DNA of 64,000 nt from Lactarius indigo (GCA_025766275.1 JAFKAC010000006.1:372001-436000); one strand, 5' to 3'. Shown: positions 36,068 through 48,653, counted from the stretch's first letter. Numbers and translations are program-made. The notes: generated by a model from the letters alone, not told the origin.

Positions 36068-37010
36068 GTCAATCCAATCGAACAATGAGCACCCCGGCAT
36101 TATTTGGATCCAGTGAATGATCCAGTCCCTGTCTATGGGGTTGGCCCAGGTCAGTCTGAAGAATCAGGGACGATACACCACACGTACTCAGTACAGAGAT
36201 CTTCCAAAGCTGGTCGAATCTTGGCCCCACCAGCGTCTGAGTGTAACCCCTTGCCTAAATTGGTCCGACGGTTATGCATAATCCAAGAGTATTTCGAAAG
36301 ACTCACCAACTATGAAGCACACAACGTCGTCACGCTTCGATCTAGCAGAACGAAGCTGTTCTTTCGCAAACCGAACAGCCTCAGCGACGTACAAACGGTG
36401 AAGGTCAATCATCCCATCGTTACGATCCTAGGACAAAGAGAGATTGAGAACGACCTTAAGCGCAAACGACGGATTCCTAACTGCAGACCTTGTTGTTTTC
36501 CCTGAAAATAATCTTGGCCGCCCGCTTATCGAGTTCCTCCATCACACTCTTATGGGCATCACCTCGCCGTCTGTGTTCCTGTGCAGCCCAACGGTCCCCC
36601 ATCCTCTGTGCGCTCTTGGCCCGAGTATATGCCTCCGTCATCTCCCGACCGCTGTGTCGTGCTTTTTCACGTAATTTCTCGGCAAATTCGAGGTCCTCGA
36701 CGCTGACTGGCGTGTCAGAACGGGTGGAGGACAGCTGTGTCTGGCCAGGCGTTGGGGTATAAGATGAGCGATAGACGCCACGGTCGTGATCAGGAGGTGC
36801 GGACGCCCTGGATGCGGCCTGGCTACGAGCATAGGTTGCTGGGGGTCGATGAGTGTAGGGTGGGGACGACGGTTGTGGTCTGCGAGACTGCTGACTCGAG
36901 CGATATGGATCACGAGGAGGAGTAGGGCCAGCGTCGTTTCCGCTAAAAAAGTAGCTGCCAATGACAAAGACGGCCGCCGTAGCAACAAGAGCCAAGGCGA
37001 GGGCTGGCAT
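36068..37010 (-). CDS. Smr-domain protein A3, short linker, LHR variant
   Basis: Four exons, about 270 residues. It starts MPALALALVATAAVFVIGSY with one hydrophobic segment and a linker of only about 90 residues (PPYTHRPPATYARSQAASRA), then DUF1771 (EKLREKARHSGREMTEAYTR; DKRAAKIIFRENNK). Exon 2 reads GMIDLHRLYVAEAVRFAKEQ, so the Gly after DLH is replaced by Arg; exon 3 keeps GKGLHSDAGGAKIRPALEDL; exon 4 ends LDHSLDPNNAGVLIVRLD. All frames join, so the gene appears intact. The Arg at a normally invariant turn may change or abolish activity. Confidence 0.83.
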
Positions 37011-37799
37011 GTTGATTGAGGAGAGAGGGCGTTGCTCGGGGTTGAACACTAATGATTACGAAGGGGAAGGGCCCAGCTATAAGTATGAATCCGAGTTTAC
37101 GGATCCCCTGCAAGCGCCGTGCGGTGGCTATCAGAAAATGGAAACATTCATCGTCACCGCAGGAACGTGCCGAGGTTCCGCGTCGAATACACAAGAAGCA
37201 CAGGTTGGAGAGAGAAGGACCAATCCGGCGACTGTCCGGCGATTGTCTTGGAAACTTGCTGCCTTTGTGAAGTGAAGGGAGCGACTCTGGTCAGGAATGA
37301 GATGTCAAGTGTTCACAATGGGGAAACGTCTAAGCCTCGGATAACGGTCGAAGTTCTTCGCTGCCACGTGCCCAGATAAGCACCGCTTGAGGGACCGAAG
37401 ACCAACACCGCCTGGCAGATGAACCTACACGCCGTATTTTCCTGTCAGGGAGGTATACAGTCACTGGGTTGAATCAAGTGCCACATACTCATAGTCAATC
37501 ACAGCTTTGTTCAAAAAATGACACTTCAGCCGTGGCGTGAAAGCAAGTCGATTGGGGGGCCAAAGACAGATTACGTAGGAATGAAGGTATACGATAAGGC
37601 AACACATCAGTTGTGGGGGCCCCCGGGCCCCAGCTACCATGCCCGAGGGAAATTCCGGGGCCGCTACGGCAACATCTTGAATTACGACCCTAGCAGCACT
37701 ATTCTGCGGTACTCTGACCAAAGGGCGTAATCGTGATGAAAACAAGCGTACAAGGAAGGTGCCACCGTCAGTCTTGGTCCATGTCTCGTGGTTTCGGTT

Positions 37800-37940
37800 T
37801 CGCATAGTAGCTGTATTCCGATCTGGATCTACAGAACAGAACCCTCCAAGGAACCCTCCCCATGGTTCCTGCCTCTGCCAGTGTAGGTAGACAACGAACA
37901 CCTTCAGTGTCGAGATCCAACCCGGATTTTGGTCCGCGCC
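37800..37940 (-). pseudogene. Remnant last exon of a B-type Smr gene (A3-A4 spacer)
   Basis: After an ATCTAG acceptor at the 37940 end, the minus strand reads RGPKSGLDLDTEGVRCLPTL, aligned with the B2 last exon. A downstream FCRSRSEYSY-like segment is shared with other spacers. Earlier B exons are missing. Confidence 0.5.
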
Positions 37941-38480
37941 TAGATACGACTCGGAGCCGTGTTAGTTCGGACCCAGGATACTTTTTACTTGTAATCGCTA
38001 AACGAGACCGGCACTGGCACTGCTACCTTGGTAATAATATACAGTAGTATTGTAACTTCGCCCCGGCACTTGGTGAGCTACAGAGCCGCACCACCCGGGA
38101 TGGAGAGGCAGGGGCAGCAGTACACTTTATTCCAGGAGAGTAGAAGGCCTGTAGCGGTAGTTAGCGAAGTGCTACATATGGTTCGGTACCCCAGGCCAGG
38201 CAGAATAGAGCTAAACAAAGAGACACGTTACACGAATTGACATGTAAGGCCACAATATCACTACATCCTATCTGCTGTCCGGTTCCTGCTGAGTCTACGT
38301 TCGTCGTACAAACGGGGATCAAGAGAATACCGAAACACTCGGGGGACGTCATATCCAAATTGAACTGATATTCACGGGGTACAGCAAGGGGTACAGTATG
38401 CCAGAAAAAGGACTGTGATACAAAATTACATTACGATCAAGGATAAACGCGACCCAAAATGGTATCAAAGACCCTCGCTG

Positions 38481-39811
38481 TTAATCTAGTTGAACAACGA
38501 GTACCCCAGCATTATACAAATCCAGTGAATGAACCAGGCCCCGTCTATGGTACCCCGGTCAGTCTATTGGATCAGGGACGACGCATTGCACATACTTAGT
38601 AAGAGATCTTCCAGAGCCGGTCGAATCTTGGCCTTATGCTCCGAGTGCAGCCCCTTGCCTAAGTCGTCCAACTGTTATGCGCACATCCCACAGAGTTGTC
38701 GAAAGACCCACCAACAATGAAACGCACAACTTTGTCACCCCTCGACCTGGCGGCCTGAAGCTGATCCTTTGCGACCTGAATGGCCTCGGCGACATACAGA
38801 CCGTGAAGGTCGATCTTCCCTCCCTCCCTACGATTCTAGGTCAAAGAAAAGCCTTGAGCAAATCTCAGCGGATATTCATTTAGCTACCACACTAACCTTG
38901 TTATTGTCTCTAAAGACGATCTTGGCCGCCCGCTTATCGAGTTCCTTCATTTCGCTCTCGTGAGCAATAGCATCCTGTTTGTGTGCATGTGCAGCCCCGA
39001 GGCGTCCCTTCTTTCTTGCGCTCTTGGCCCGACTACGCGCCTCCGACATCTCACGACCTTTGCGTCGCGCCCGTTCACGTAGTTTCTTGGCGAAATCGAG
39101 GGTTTCGACGCCAGCTAACTCGTCAGAGCGAGGGTCGGACGAGACGACTACAGGCGCGGTCGGCAAACGAGACTCGTTCCAAGTATGCACGCGCAGGGGG
39201 ACATGAGAGGTGGTCTGTAAGTATTCATATTCGCCTCTATCTTCGTCTTCGTCTTCATATCCATACCCGTACCCGTACCCGTATTCGTATTGCGGTGGTT
39301 CATGGACGTGGTCGGTATCAGAGAACGATGAATGCAGACGGGAGGCCTGTGTGCGGGTGGAGGATGGCTGTGTCTTACTAGGCGCCCGATCATGACGTGA
39401 GAATGGACTCGAGCGATTGACGCTGAGACCGTAGTCATGAGGCACGGAAGTCTTGGCTGTGTTTTGGTTGTGAGTATTGAAAGACGGTTGTGACTGACTA
39501 GGCGTTCGAGTGTAAGGTATACTTGAGTGATGAACGCTACGACCATAGTCAAGAGGTGCGGGAGTCCTGGCTGTAGTCTGGCTGTAGGCATTGGTCACTG
39601 GAGGTCGCTGGGTATAGGATGGGGGTGGCGGAGATGATCTGTGAGGCCGCTCGGTCTGGGTGCGAGTAGTGCCGCTGTTGTACGAATAACTCGGGTAATA
39701 AGAATCACGAGGAGGAGGAAGAGGAGCGTCGTCGTCTTTTCTGCTAAAAAAGTATTTACCAATGGCATAGGCGGCCACTGCAAGAGTGAAGGCCAACTTG
39801 AAGCTTGGCAT
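38481..39811 (-). CDS. Smr-domain protein A4, possible frameshift in exon 3
   Basis: MPSFKLAFTLAVAAYAIGKY is the single hydrophobic cassette. The linker carries three GRSVHHSSIPYTRTPSQ-like repeats and a short YEYGYGYGYGYEDEDEDRGE tract. DUF1771 (KKLRERARRKGREMSEARSR; KRAAKIVFRDNNK) and exon 2 (GKIDLHGLYVAEAIQVAKDQ) are intact. In exon 3 the usual DAGE after GKGLHS is altered to GKGLHSEHKAKIRP, and near 38607-38613 one T is missing relative to siblings (LFTK becomes LLL.), which puts exon 4 (LVHSLDLYNAGVLVVQLD) out of frame. The gene may make a protein lacking the final Smr strand. Confidence 0.78.
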
Positions 39812-40599
39812 GTTGACCAAGGAAAGTGGGCGTTGCTCGGGAGCGGACGCAAATGGTCACGAAGGAGAAGGGCTCAGCTATAAGTATGGAATAGAGTTTA
39901 TGGACTCCCTACAAGCGCCTTGCGGTGCATCAGAAATGGTCACAAGACAACATTCATCGCCACCCCAGGAACGTGCCCAGGTTCTGCATCAAATACACAG
40001 AAAGCACCAGTCGGGAAAAGAAGGACCAGTGTGACGATTTCCCGACGATTACTGCTGTCTCTGTAAAGTGAAGGGAGCGACAGGTCAGAAATGAGACGTC
40101 AAGTGTTTACGATGAAGAGTAACGTCTAAGCTTCGGATCACGTCAAGATGCTTCGTTGCCACACATCCAGATAAGCATCGCTTGAGGGCCGGCGGGAGAT
40201 AGCATGCCAGTGCTGAGCGCTGAGCACTGAGTGTGAGAGCAGTAAAAATGGAAACAGGGAACTGATGTTGATCAACAGCGACCGACGAATCTGCACGTGA
40301 TCCCCCGGTAACTGCCAGTGAATTGAATGAGTGCCACATACTCATAGTCAGTCATGGCTTTGACGAAATAACAGTATCAGTGGCGTAAAATCGAGGTGGG
40401 GAGGTGTATGCAAAGATATCTCACGGGCGTAATAAGGCAATATATCAGTTGTCGGTCCCCAAAGTTGCCACCAGCTACTAATCCCGGGGCTACGACAACA
40501 TCCCAAATCCGACCCCAGTGGCACTATACTATGACTCAACTACAGTAATCAGAGGCCGAGCCATGACGAAAGCGAGCGCACAAGAAAGGAGCCATTGTG

Positions 40600-40742
40600 C
40601 CACTCTTGGTGCGTATGTCATGGTTTCGCGTAGCTGTATTCCGATCTGGATCTACAGAACACGAGAACCCTCCCCATGGTTCCTGCAGGTAGACAACATC
40701 ACCCCTTCAATGTTGGGATCCAACCCAGATTCTGGCCCGCGC
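40600..40742 (-). pseudogene. Remnant last exon of a B-type Smr gene (A4-A5 spacer)
   Basis: The minus strand after the TCTAG-type acceptor at the 40742 end begins RGPESGLDPNIEGV-like sequence and aligns with the remnants at 37940 and 32872. The remainder of the B gene is not detectable. Confidence 0.45.
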
Positions 40743-41306
40743 CTAGATACGACTAGGAACCGTGTTGGTTCGAACCCAGAATATGTTTTACTGTAAACGG
40801 TAATTTCAAACGAGATCTTCACTCACTGCCGCCTTGATAACAATACTGTATCATAACTTCGCCCCAGCACTTGGTGAACCACATGGCTGCACAACGCGGG
40901 ACAGACAGTAGTACACTTTATTCCAGGTGGGTAGAAGGTCAGTAACTGTAGTTAGCGAGGTACTACGTGGCTAGGCAGAAATCGAGTCAAACAAAAAGAC
41001 ACGTTACATGAACTTGAACTACCACACAAGGCCACGATATCGCTCCTCCTATCTGGTGTCCGGTTCCTGCTGAGTCCAGGTCCATCTTACAAAAGCTCGA
41101 GAGGTAGCCTAGCTCTAGAGAACATCGGGACACCTAAAAGGGGGTCATATTCAAATCAAACTGGTATTCAAGCAGTATACGAGACAAAGCGTGTGTGATA
41201 CAAAGGAGTGTGTTAGGTATTGGACATATTGTACAAACACAGATAAACCCATCACGCACCAACCAAGGATAAACGCGGCCCAAAAGGGTATCAAAAGCCG
41301 TCACTG

Positions 41307-42927
41307 TCAATTCAGTTGTACAATGAGTACCCCAGCATTTTTCGGATCCAGTGAATGAATCAGCCCCCGTCTATAGGGCCTGGATCAGTCTATAGAATCA
41401 GGGACGATTCATTGCACGTACTTGGTAAAGAATCTTTCTAATGCTGGCCGAATCTTGGCTTCACCAGCATCCGAGTGCAGTCCCTTGCCTAGGTCGTCCG
41501 GCTGTTATGCGCACATCCTGCAGAGTAGTCGAAAGACCCACCAACAATGAAGCGCACAATTTCGTCCCCCCTCGACCTGGCAGTCTGAAGCTGATCTCTT
41601 GCGAACTGAAGAGCCTCGTCGACGTGCAGACCATGAAGGTCAATCTTCCCCCCTTCCCTACGATTCTAGGTCAAAGAAAGGTTGAGAACAATCTTTAGTA
41701 AAACTCGGCAGATATCCATTTGGCTACTACACTAACCTTGTTGTTCTCTCTAAAGAAGATCTCCGCCGCTCGCTTATTGAGCTCCTTCATTTCATTTTCA
41801 TGGGCAATAGCATCCTGCGTGTGTGCATGTGCAGCCCCGAGACGTCGCTTCTTTTTTGCACTCTTGGCCCGACGACGCGCCTCCGACATCTCCTGACCTT
41901 TGTGTCGCGCCTGTTCACGAAGTTTCTTGGCAAATCTGAGGTCCTCGACGCCGGCTGGCTCATCACAATGAGGGTGGGACGAGACACCGCCAACAGGTAC
42001 AATCAGTGAATGAGGCTCGCCTCCAGTATGCACGTATGAGGGAACATGAGGGGTGGTCTGGAGGTATTCGTATTCGTCTCCATTTTCGTCTTCGTCTTCT
42101 TCATATCTATATTCGTCTTCGTATATGTATCTAACTTCATCTTCCTCCTGGTATCCGTAATCATCTTCGTCTTGGTATCCGTAGTCAACTTCGTCCTCGT
42201 ATCCGTAGTCAACTTCGTCCTCGTATCCGTAGTCAACTTCGTCCTCGTGTCCGTAATCGACTTCGTCCTCATATCCGTAATCGACTTCGTCTTGGTATCC
42301 GTACTCGTATTCATCTTGGTATCCATAATCGTCTTCGTCTTCATCTTCATATCTGTGTTCGTCTTCGTATTCCGGTGATCCGTAGAATTGCACCTTACCA
42401 CAGGCACAAGAATATTGACGGGAAGCCTGTGTACGGGTGGAAGACAACTGTGTTTGACTAGGTGTTTGACTATAAGGTGAGGCTACACTCGAGTGATCGA
42501 CCCCACGATCATAGTCATGAGGTGCGGAAGTCCTGGCTGTGTTCTGGTCGTGGGCACTGGAGGATGGTTGTGGTTGACTAGGCGTTCGAGTGTGAGGTAC
42601 ACTTGGGTGATCGACGCCACGATCGTGGACAGAAAGTGCTGGAGTCCTGGCTGTAGTCTGACTGGAAACATTGGTCGCTGGGGGTCGATGGGTATAGGGT
42701 GGCGGTGGCGGTGGCGGTGGCGGTGGCGGTGGCGGACTCGGAGGAGGTCCGTAAGACTGCCGGGTCTGGGTGCGAGTAGTGCCGCTGTTATACGAAGAAC
42801 TCGGGTAATAAGAGTCACGAGGTGGAGGTGGGGGTGGAGGAGCGTTGTCGTCTTCTCCGCTAAAAATGTATTTACCAACAGCATATGCAGCCGCGGCAAG
42901 AGTGAAGGCCAACTTGAGGCTTGGCAT
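41307..42927 (-). CDS. Smr-domain protein A5 with poly-Pro and acidic YEDE repeats
   Basis: Four in-frame exons, about 490 residues. N-terminal cassette LKLAFTLAAAAYAVGKYIF, then a poly-Pro tract made of GGTGGC-type repeats (about 42703-42735), linker repeats, a Cys pair (YSCACGKV), and about a dozen copies of the hexapeptide YGYEDE/VDYGYQ between 42370 and 42100, the longest acidic tract in the array. DUF1771 (KKLREQARHKGQEMSEARRR), exon 2 (GKIDLHGLHVDEALQFARDQ), exon 3 (GKGLHSDAGEAKIRPALERF) and exon 4 (LIHSLDPKNAGVLIVQLN) are all intact with the DLHG signature. The acidic repeat is probably a solvent-exposed spacer between membrane segment and Smr module. Confidence 0.86.
42100..42370 (-). 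repeat. Acidic Tyr/Glu/Asp coding minisatellite in A5
   Basis: Plus-strand repeat of about 18-24 bp units built on TCGTCCTCGTATCCGTAGTC, encoding YGYEDEVD-like units on the minus strand. Units vary by synonymous and Glu/Gln changes. Related but shorter tracts lie in A2 (34190-34370) and A4 (39230-39290). Confidence 0.85.
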
Positions 42928-43689
42928 GTTGACCGAAGAAAAGGGGAGCAGGTGCAAAAGGAAGGGCTCAGCTATAAGTATGGAATAGAGCTTACGGACC
43001 CCCCACAAGCGCCGTGCGGTGCATCAGAAAAGGTCATGGAAACGTTCATCGCCACAGCAGGAACGTTCAGGTTCCATGTCAAAGATGCAGAAAGTACTAG
43101 TCGAAAAGAGGGTGACCTGTTGGGCGATTTCCTTAGGAAATATGACTGCCTCTGTAAAGGGATCGACCGACCATTGAGAGCGACTCAAGACAGGAATGAG
43201 TTCTTCGCCACTACACGTCCAAATGATCACCGCGTGGGGGCCAGCAGGAGAGGGCGTGTAGCTCAATTGTAGTACGTACAGTGCTGGCGTGCTTCTAAAA
43301 TTGGATCAAATGACACTCACATAACTGAAATTGAATGCGTGATGCGTCACGTCCTATAGTCACGGCTTCGACAATAAAACAAACGGCGTTTGGCCATGAC
43401 ACGAAAGTTACGTCGATCAAAAGGGTGGTGGTGGTGGGGGGGTTAGCACGCTGCTCATGACGCCAAGGTGACATGAAATCCCACAAGTTCAAGCTTCAAG
43501 GTCACCACTGGCTGCTGGCACAGCCCAAGGGGGATGGTTCCACTCTTTTCCAACAATTCCAACAATGCCTGAGCGGAGCTATCGCGTGATGCTCAAACCG
43601 CCACTAGCAACCAAAGTGCAAATCATGACGAGCGAAAGTGAAGCAAATCGCAGTACTCGTTGGTATTAGTAGAGCGCGTATCTCACCGT

Positions 43690-43770
43690 TCCCCGTAATT
43701 GTATTCAAGTTTTCATCTGGATTCGTAGATCACGAGAACCTGCCCTATGATTCCTACCCTGGTCCACGCC
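43690..43770 (-). pseudogene. Remnant B-type last exon (A5-A6 spacer)
   Basis: Short remnant: the minus strand around the ATCCAG acceptor at 43771-43776 and the following bases align with other B remnants (plus-strand CTGGTCCACGCCTGGATAC). It degenerates quickly downstream. Confidence 0.4.
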
Positions 43771-44034
43771 TGGATACAAACCGTCATTACGGTACTTCAA
43801 GATGACCCTTACCAGCACCGCGGCCATAGTCAGAATAATGACTCAGCAACGAGCCCGACACTCGATAAACCGCATAAGCCTGGGCCCTATAGAACAAGAC
43901 ACCAAAAAGGGAGGCCACGTTCAAATTGAACTGGTATTCCAATTAAGTGGCGGAATGAGATCAGGGAATGCACTAGGTAGCGAACCACTGCACAGACGAC
44001 TGCACCGGCCAAATGGTATCAAAGACCTTAATTG

Positions 44035-45106
44035 TCAATCCAATCGAACAACAAGCACTCCAGCATTATGCGGATACAGCCAGTGATCCAGTCCTCGCCT
44101 ATAGGAACGATCCAGGTCAGTCTGAAGAATCGAGGACGAAGCGCTGAACATACTTATTACAGAGATCTTTCAAAGCTGATCGAATCTTGGCCCTACCTGT
44201 GCCCGAGTGCAACCCTTTGCCTAAGTTGGTTCGACTATTATGCGCATATTCGATAGGGTTCGTCGAAAGACTCACCAACTATGAAATACGCAACTTCGTC
44301 GCCCCTTGATCTGGTATACTCAAGTAGTTCATCCACAAACTCAATGGCCTCGGCGACGTATAATCCATGAAGGTCGATCATCCCATCCCTACGATTCTAG
44401 GACAAAGAGAGGTTGAGAACAGCCTTCAGCACATATCAGAAGACTCCTAACGACAAACCTTGTTGTTCTCACCAAAGATGATTGAGGCTGCGTAGCTATC
44501 GCGTACCTCCATTTCGCTCTTATGGGCATCACCTCGCTGTCTGTGTTCCTCTGCGGCCCAATGATCTCCCGCCCTTTGCGCACTCTTGGCCCAACTATAT
44601 GCCTTTGCCATTTCCCGACCGTTCCATCGCGCATTTTCACGTTGCCCCTTGGCAAATTCAAGGTCCTCGCCCTCTATCGTGTCAAAAAGAGATGGGATTA
44701 GGCGTGTCTGCCCAGGCTTTCGGGTATAAGGTGAGGGATAGACGCCACGCTCGTGGTCAGGAGATGTGAAATTCCATGGTGCGGTCTGGCTGTAAGCATA
44801 TGTCCGGGGTCGATAAAGATGATAAGTGTCGGATAGCGGTTGCGGGGGTGGTCTGTAAGACTCCCGAATCTGGGTCCGAGTAGTGCCGCTGTTGTATGAA
44901 GGACTCGAGTAATACGAATCATGAGGAGGCGGAGCGTCGTTATTTTTCCCACCAAAAAAGTATCCACCGATGACATAGACCGCCGCCGCAAGGGTGAAAA
45001 CCAGATACAGATTAAGAGGGGGAGGATGGGCGCCGTCTTCTCCGCCAAAAAAGTATACGGCATAGGCAGCCGCCGCAAGAGTGGAGGCCAACTTGAGGCC
45101 CGGCAT
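44035..45106 (-). CDS. Smr-domain protein A6 with two hydrophobic cassettes
   Basis: Four in-frame exons, about 310 residues. The N-terminus has two hydrophobic segments, LKLASTLAAAAYAVYFFGG and YLVFTLAAAVYVIGGYFFGG, separated by a charged Pro-rich spacer (EDGAHPPPLNL). The linker is short. DUF1771 is diverged (KGQRENARWNGREMAKAYSW; YAASIIFGENNK). Exon 2 retains DGMIDLHGLYVAEAIEFVDE; exon 3 is GKGLHSGTGRAKIRSALKDL; exon 4 ends LDHWLYPHNAGVLVVRLD. Appears intact, with an intermediate number of N-terminal cassettes. Confidence 0.83.
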
Positions 45107-45889
45107 GTTGACTGTTGACCAAGGAGAGGGCGTTATCCCAGAGCACGCACTGCCAGCTGCAAAGGGGAAGGGTACAGGAAGGGCTCAGCTATAACCGAGC
45201 TTACGGACCCCCCCTTCAAGCGCCGTGCGGTGCATCAGAAAAATGCCGAGCATTTGTCGCATTCAGCGCTCCGCGTCAATATACAGAAAGTACTGATTGT
45301 GGTCCGTCCGGCGATTGGCTTGGGAACTGCTGCCTCCGTGAAGTGAAGGGAGTGACTCAAGTCAGGGATGAAATGTCGGGTATTCGCCATGGTAGGGGGG
45401 AGACGGCTAAGCCTCGTCGGATCACGATCGAAGTTCTTCGCCAGATAGCACCGCTTAACGGCCAACAGAAGGCGTGTCATTACTGAGCGCTGAGCGTGAG
45501 AGCGAGAACAATACAAACAAGGGGTTGATGACCACCACCGCCCGCCCGGCCAACGAACCTATATGCATGTTTCCTAGTCAGGCTTAGATCGAGTGCCACA
45601 CACTCATAGTCAGTCACGACTTTGATGGCTCGAGGGGAAAGTATAGTCACAGAGACACCTTACGCGAGTGGGGCCAGGTGTTTACGTAAACCGACACTGT
45701 CTCAGATCTCTGGGGTCACGACATCTCGAATTATGACCTCAGCGGCATTATCCATAATACTTAAGTCCGCTAATCAAAAAGGCGAATCGTGATGAAAGCG
45801 AGCGTACATTGAATTGCCAGTGCTCGTGAGTTGCTCCGTGTAACTGTATTCCTATCTGGATCCACAGAGAACGAGACCCCTCCCTATGG

Positions 45890-46811
45890 TTCCTGCCTCG
45901 GTAAGTAGACAATCATACCTCCGTTTTTACGATCTATCTCAGATACGAGTCCGCGCCAGGATACGAAGCATCGTTAGTTTGGACTCGGAATACCGTTTTG
46001 AATGTTAACACCAGGTGAGTAACCCTTATCCTCCGATGTGCTCTCGTAGGGCTGGTAAAGTGTTTTACCCTTATTTGGGTGCTTTCCTTTGTCTGAAAAG
46101 CACCTAAATCACCTTAGAGGTGGTCGACGCAGCGGCATACCATCCATGGGTGAAATGTATTGTCTGATCCCCCTTGACATCACCGCTTGGATGTTTCGTT
46201 CTGCCCTTTCGATGGATTCGAGAACGTGTGGTGAGTGAAGGTTAACTTCTCCTGGTTTCGAACCGTAACTCAGAACGACATATGAGGTAGTCAGGTGGGG
46301 AATCCAAGCGACGAACCCCAAATGAAGGACCGCCGCACCTTATTTTTCACTGAGCGACCTGATTGGGAAGATACATTCAGTCGCCCGACTCGCCCTAGGT
46401 CCGACCCACCGCCACTCTGACTTACTTCTGCAAAAATCTCTTTGGCTTTCTTATTAAACTTCTCCATCGCCTTCAAACACTTCTCTGCAAGTCTCTTGAG
46501 CTTCTCTCAATGGCGAGGGTTCCCTGACTCAAACACTTTTTGGGCCCGCTCGAGCAACTTCACACTCTTTTCACCCAGTTTGTGAGCCTGAAGTTGCAGG
46601 TTTTTGGGTTTGTCCAGCTTCCGTGAACCGGACTGACCATTCGGACCCGGCTGTGTGCTTGAGGCAGGTATTACTGCTAGAGCGACATTGCCATGAGATT
46701 CATGGGGGCAGGAATTCGTGCCGTTGGAATACGCGACTCATCTCTTTCTCTTTCGTCTCTTGCCCCACCTCGTCCAGCGGGGTGGCGTTTGAGGACTTCA
46801 CTGATCTTCAT
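45890..46811 (-). pseudogene. B-type Smr gene B1, degenerate
   Basis: Start MKISEVLKRHPAGRGGARDE parallels B2 but the frame is lost soon after SRIP. The correct frame resumes as GTNSCPHESHGNVALAVIPA and runs through a DUF1771-like helix (LLERAQKVFESGNPRH), where a TGA replaces the Trp codon of the B2 motif RLWEKL, then KAMEKFNKKAKEIF. Exon 2 reads GEVNLHSPHVLESIERAERN, with Ser in place of Gly after LH. Exon 3 (GKGKHPNKGKT-type, near 46030-46110) and a last-exon remnant near 45950 are recognisable; the last-intron acceptor AG is mutated. Frameshift, nonsense change and lost acceptor make it a pseudogene. Confidence 0.75.
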
Positions 46812-47077
46812 TCACATAGTTGGCCATAGTCGGTAGGGTTAAATCTGCCTATAGATCACGTATATTCTCTGCAGACGTACTCTCCTCGAGGCGGCCCACT
46901 TGATAGGTCCTATTCAAATGAGCTGGTATTCAAGCAATGAGGAGACAAAGGAGCGTGCTTGTTAGTAAGCGCAATATATAGCGTGTTTACATCACGACTG
47001 CATGATGGACGACCTATCATGCATATCGTCCAATCAACGTGAACTGAAAATGTTATCCAAGACTATCGGTCCCGGTG

Positions 47078-48653
47078 TCAAATCAACCGAACGACGAGCA
47101 CCCCAGCATCATACAGATCTGGATGCTCCAGCCCTCATCTATGGGATTGGCTTAGGTCGGTCTGAAGAATCGGGGGTGAAGCGCCGCATGTACTTAGCAC
47201 AGAGATCTTCTAAAACCAGTCGAACCCTGGCCCTACCGGTGTCTGAGTGTAACCCTTTGCCTGTTGGTCCGACATGCGCACATCCGATAGGGTTTGTCGA
47301 AGGACTCACCAACTACGAAGCAAATTGATTTGGTCCCCCCCCCCTCTGATTCACCATGCTGAAGCAGTTGCTTCGCGGACTCAATAGCCTCAGCGACGTA
47401 CAACTTGAAACTGTGAAGGTCGATCTTCCCCCCGTTCTTACGATACTAGCAAGAGAGTGAGAGTGAGAACAACCTGTGGCGGATCTCAGCAGTGATCCAT
47501 CTGGCTACTAACCTTGTTATGACCTTGGCCATCCGCATATCGAGTTCCTCCATTGCACTCTTATGGGCATCACCTTGCCGCCTAAATTCCTGTGAGACCC
47601 AACAATCTCCCGTCCTTTGCGCGCTCTTGGCCTGACTATTCGCTGTGAGGATGCTAAGGTGTTCAAGTGAGTCCAAGAGTGGCGAGAAACGATTGCTGTC
47701 CAAGGCGACAAGACAGAACAAGGTGGCGACGACGAGGGAGTATAGACAAGAGTGCCCTCTACCGGCCCAAACCCGAGCTGGGATGACACCAAACGAGGGG
47801 AGAGGGGAGAGAACAAGTGGCGACATAGCACTCCTCGATTCAGCATGAGACGGGCTGCGTAATTACAAAGAAACCTGCACCTAAACAAGCCAGCAGAGGA
47901 AAGAGAAGAGATAGGGAGGTGACCTAGGGGAGTCGAGCGTGATCGAGACATGGAGCAGGACAGGAACGAAACGAAAGGGAAAGGTATGAGCAATGAGACA
48001 AGACGGCGATATGTAGAAACAAGGGAAAGGGGACGCCCGATGCAGGACGACGGCATGCGCATTAGTATAACAAAAGTTGGGAAGAATTCCATCAAAGAAT
48101 CCATGCCTTCGCGAAATACAAGGTGTGACACACGACAGCAAGGGAATGGATGACGAGCATCAAATGATGATCTGGTGATGGACTAAAAGTGCATGAAGCG
48201 CTACGGCATGCGGCCTAGGAACAAGTGGGTTACGTGTGCGAGTGTGTATGTTTGTACAGAAAAGGACGAGGGAAGTAAGATCGATGACTGAGATAGGAGA
48301 AGTGGTGCGATATTGTGGTATGCGAGCCCAAAATGGCAGACAAGCTACGCAATCCAATCCGAAGTGAGAGTGACGATTTTGCGCCAACGCTCGGGCTGAC
48401 CTTACTACGCCTCCATCATCACCTCCCCACCGCCGCGTCGCGCATTTTCATGCAGTTTCTCTGCTGGGGGTCGATAAGTGTAGGATGGGGACGGCAGGGG
48501 TGGGCTGTAAGATCGCTGGGTCTGGGTCCAAGTAGTGCCACCGTCGTACGAATCACGAAGAAGAGGAGGAAGAGGTGCAGGTGCAGGAGGGTCGCCTTTA
48601 CCGCCAAAAAAGTAGGCAACGACGGCTACCGCAATACCGAAGAGGCTTGGCAT
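47078..48653 (-). pseudogene. Smr-domain protein A7, interrupted and nonsense-mutated
   Basis: The 5' part (MPSLFGIAVAVVAYFFGGKG, Pro-rich linker, EKLHENARRGGGEVMMEA) stops inside the DUF1771 segment at about 48410. The segment resumes at about 47640 (SQAKSAQRTGDCWVSQEFRR; KSAMEELDMRMAKVI) after some 770 bp of unrelated sequence. Exon 2 has an in-frame insertion, IDLHSFKLYVAEAIESAKQL, and a run of ten G. In exon 4 the first codon CGA found in siblings is TGA. Clearly non-functional as a full protein. The interrupting segment has no recognised coding content. Confidence 0.85.
47640..48410. other. Foreign ~770-bp segment inside A7
   Basis: No similarity to other array units is seen here. The flanks both resemble the sibling sequence GCTCTTGGCCCGACTA (left about 47617-47637, right about 48388-48408 in degenerate form), so the insertion may have duplicated about 20 bp or arisen by local rearrangement. 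I see no terminal inverted repeats and no transposase. Confidence 0.5.

Noticed and set aside
47881..48141. Minus-strand frame inside the A7 insertion
   Set aside because: No motif, start context or splicing; composition typical of random open frames.
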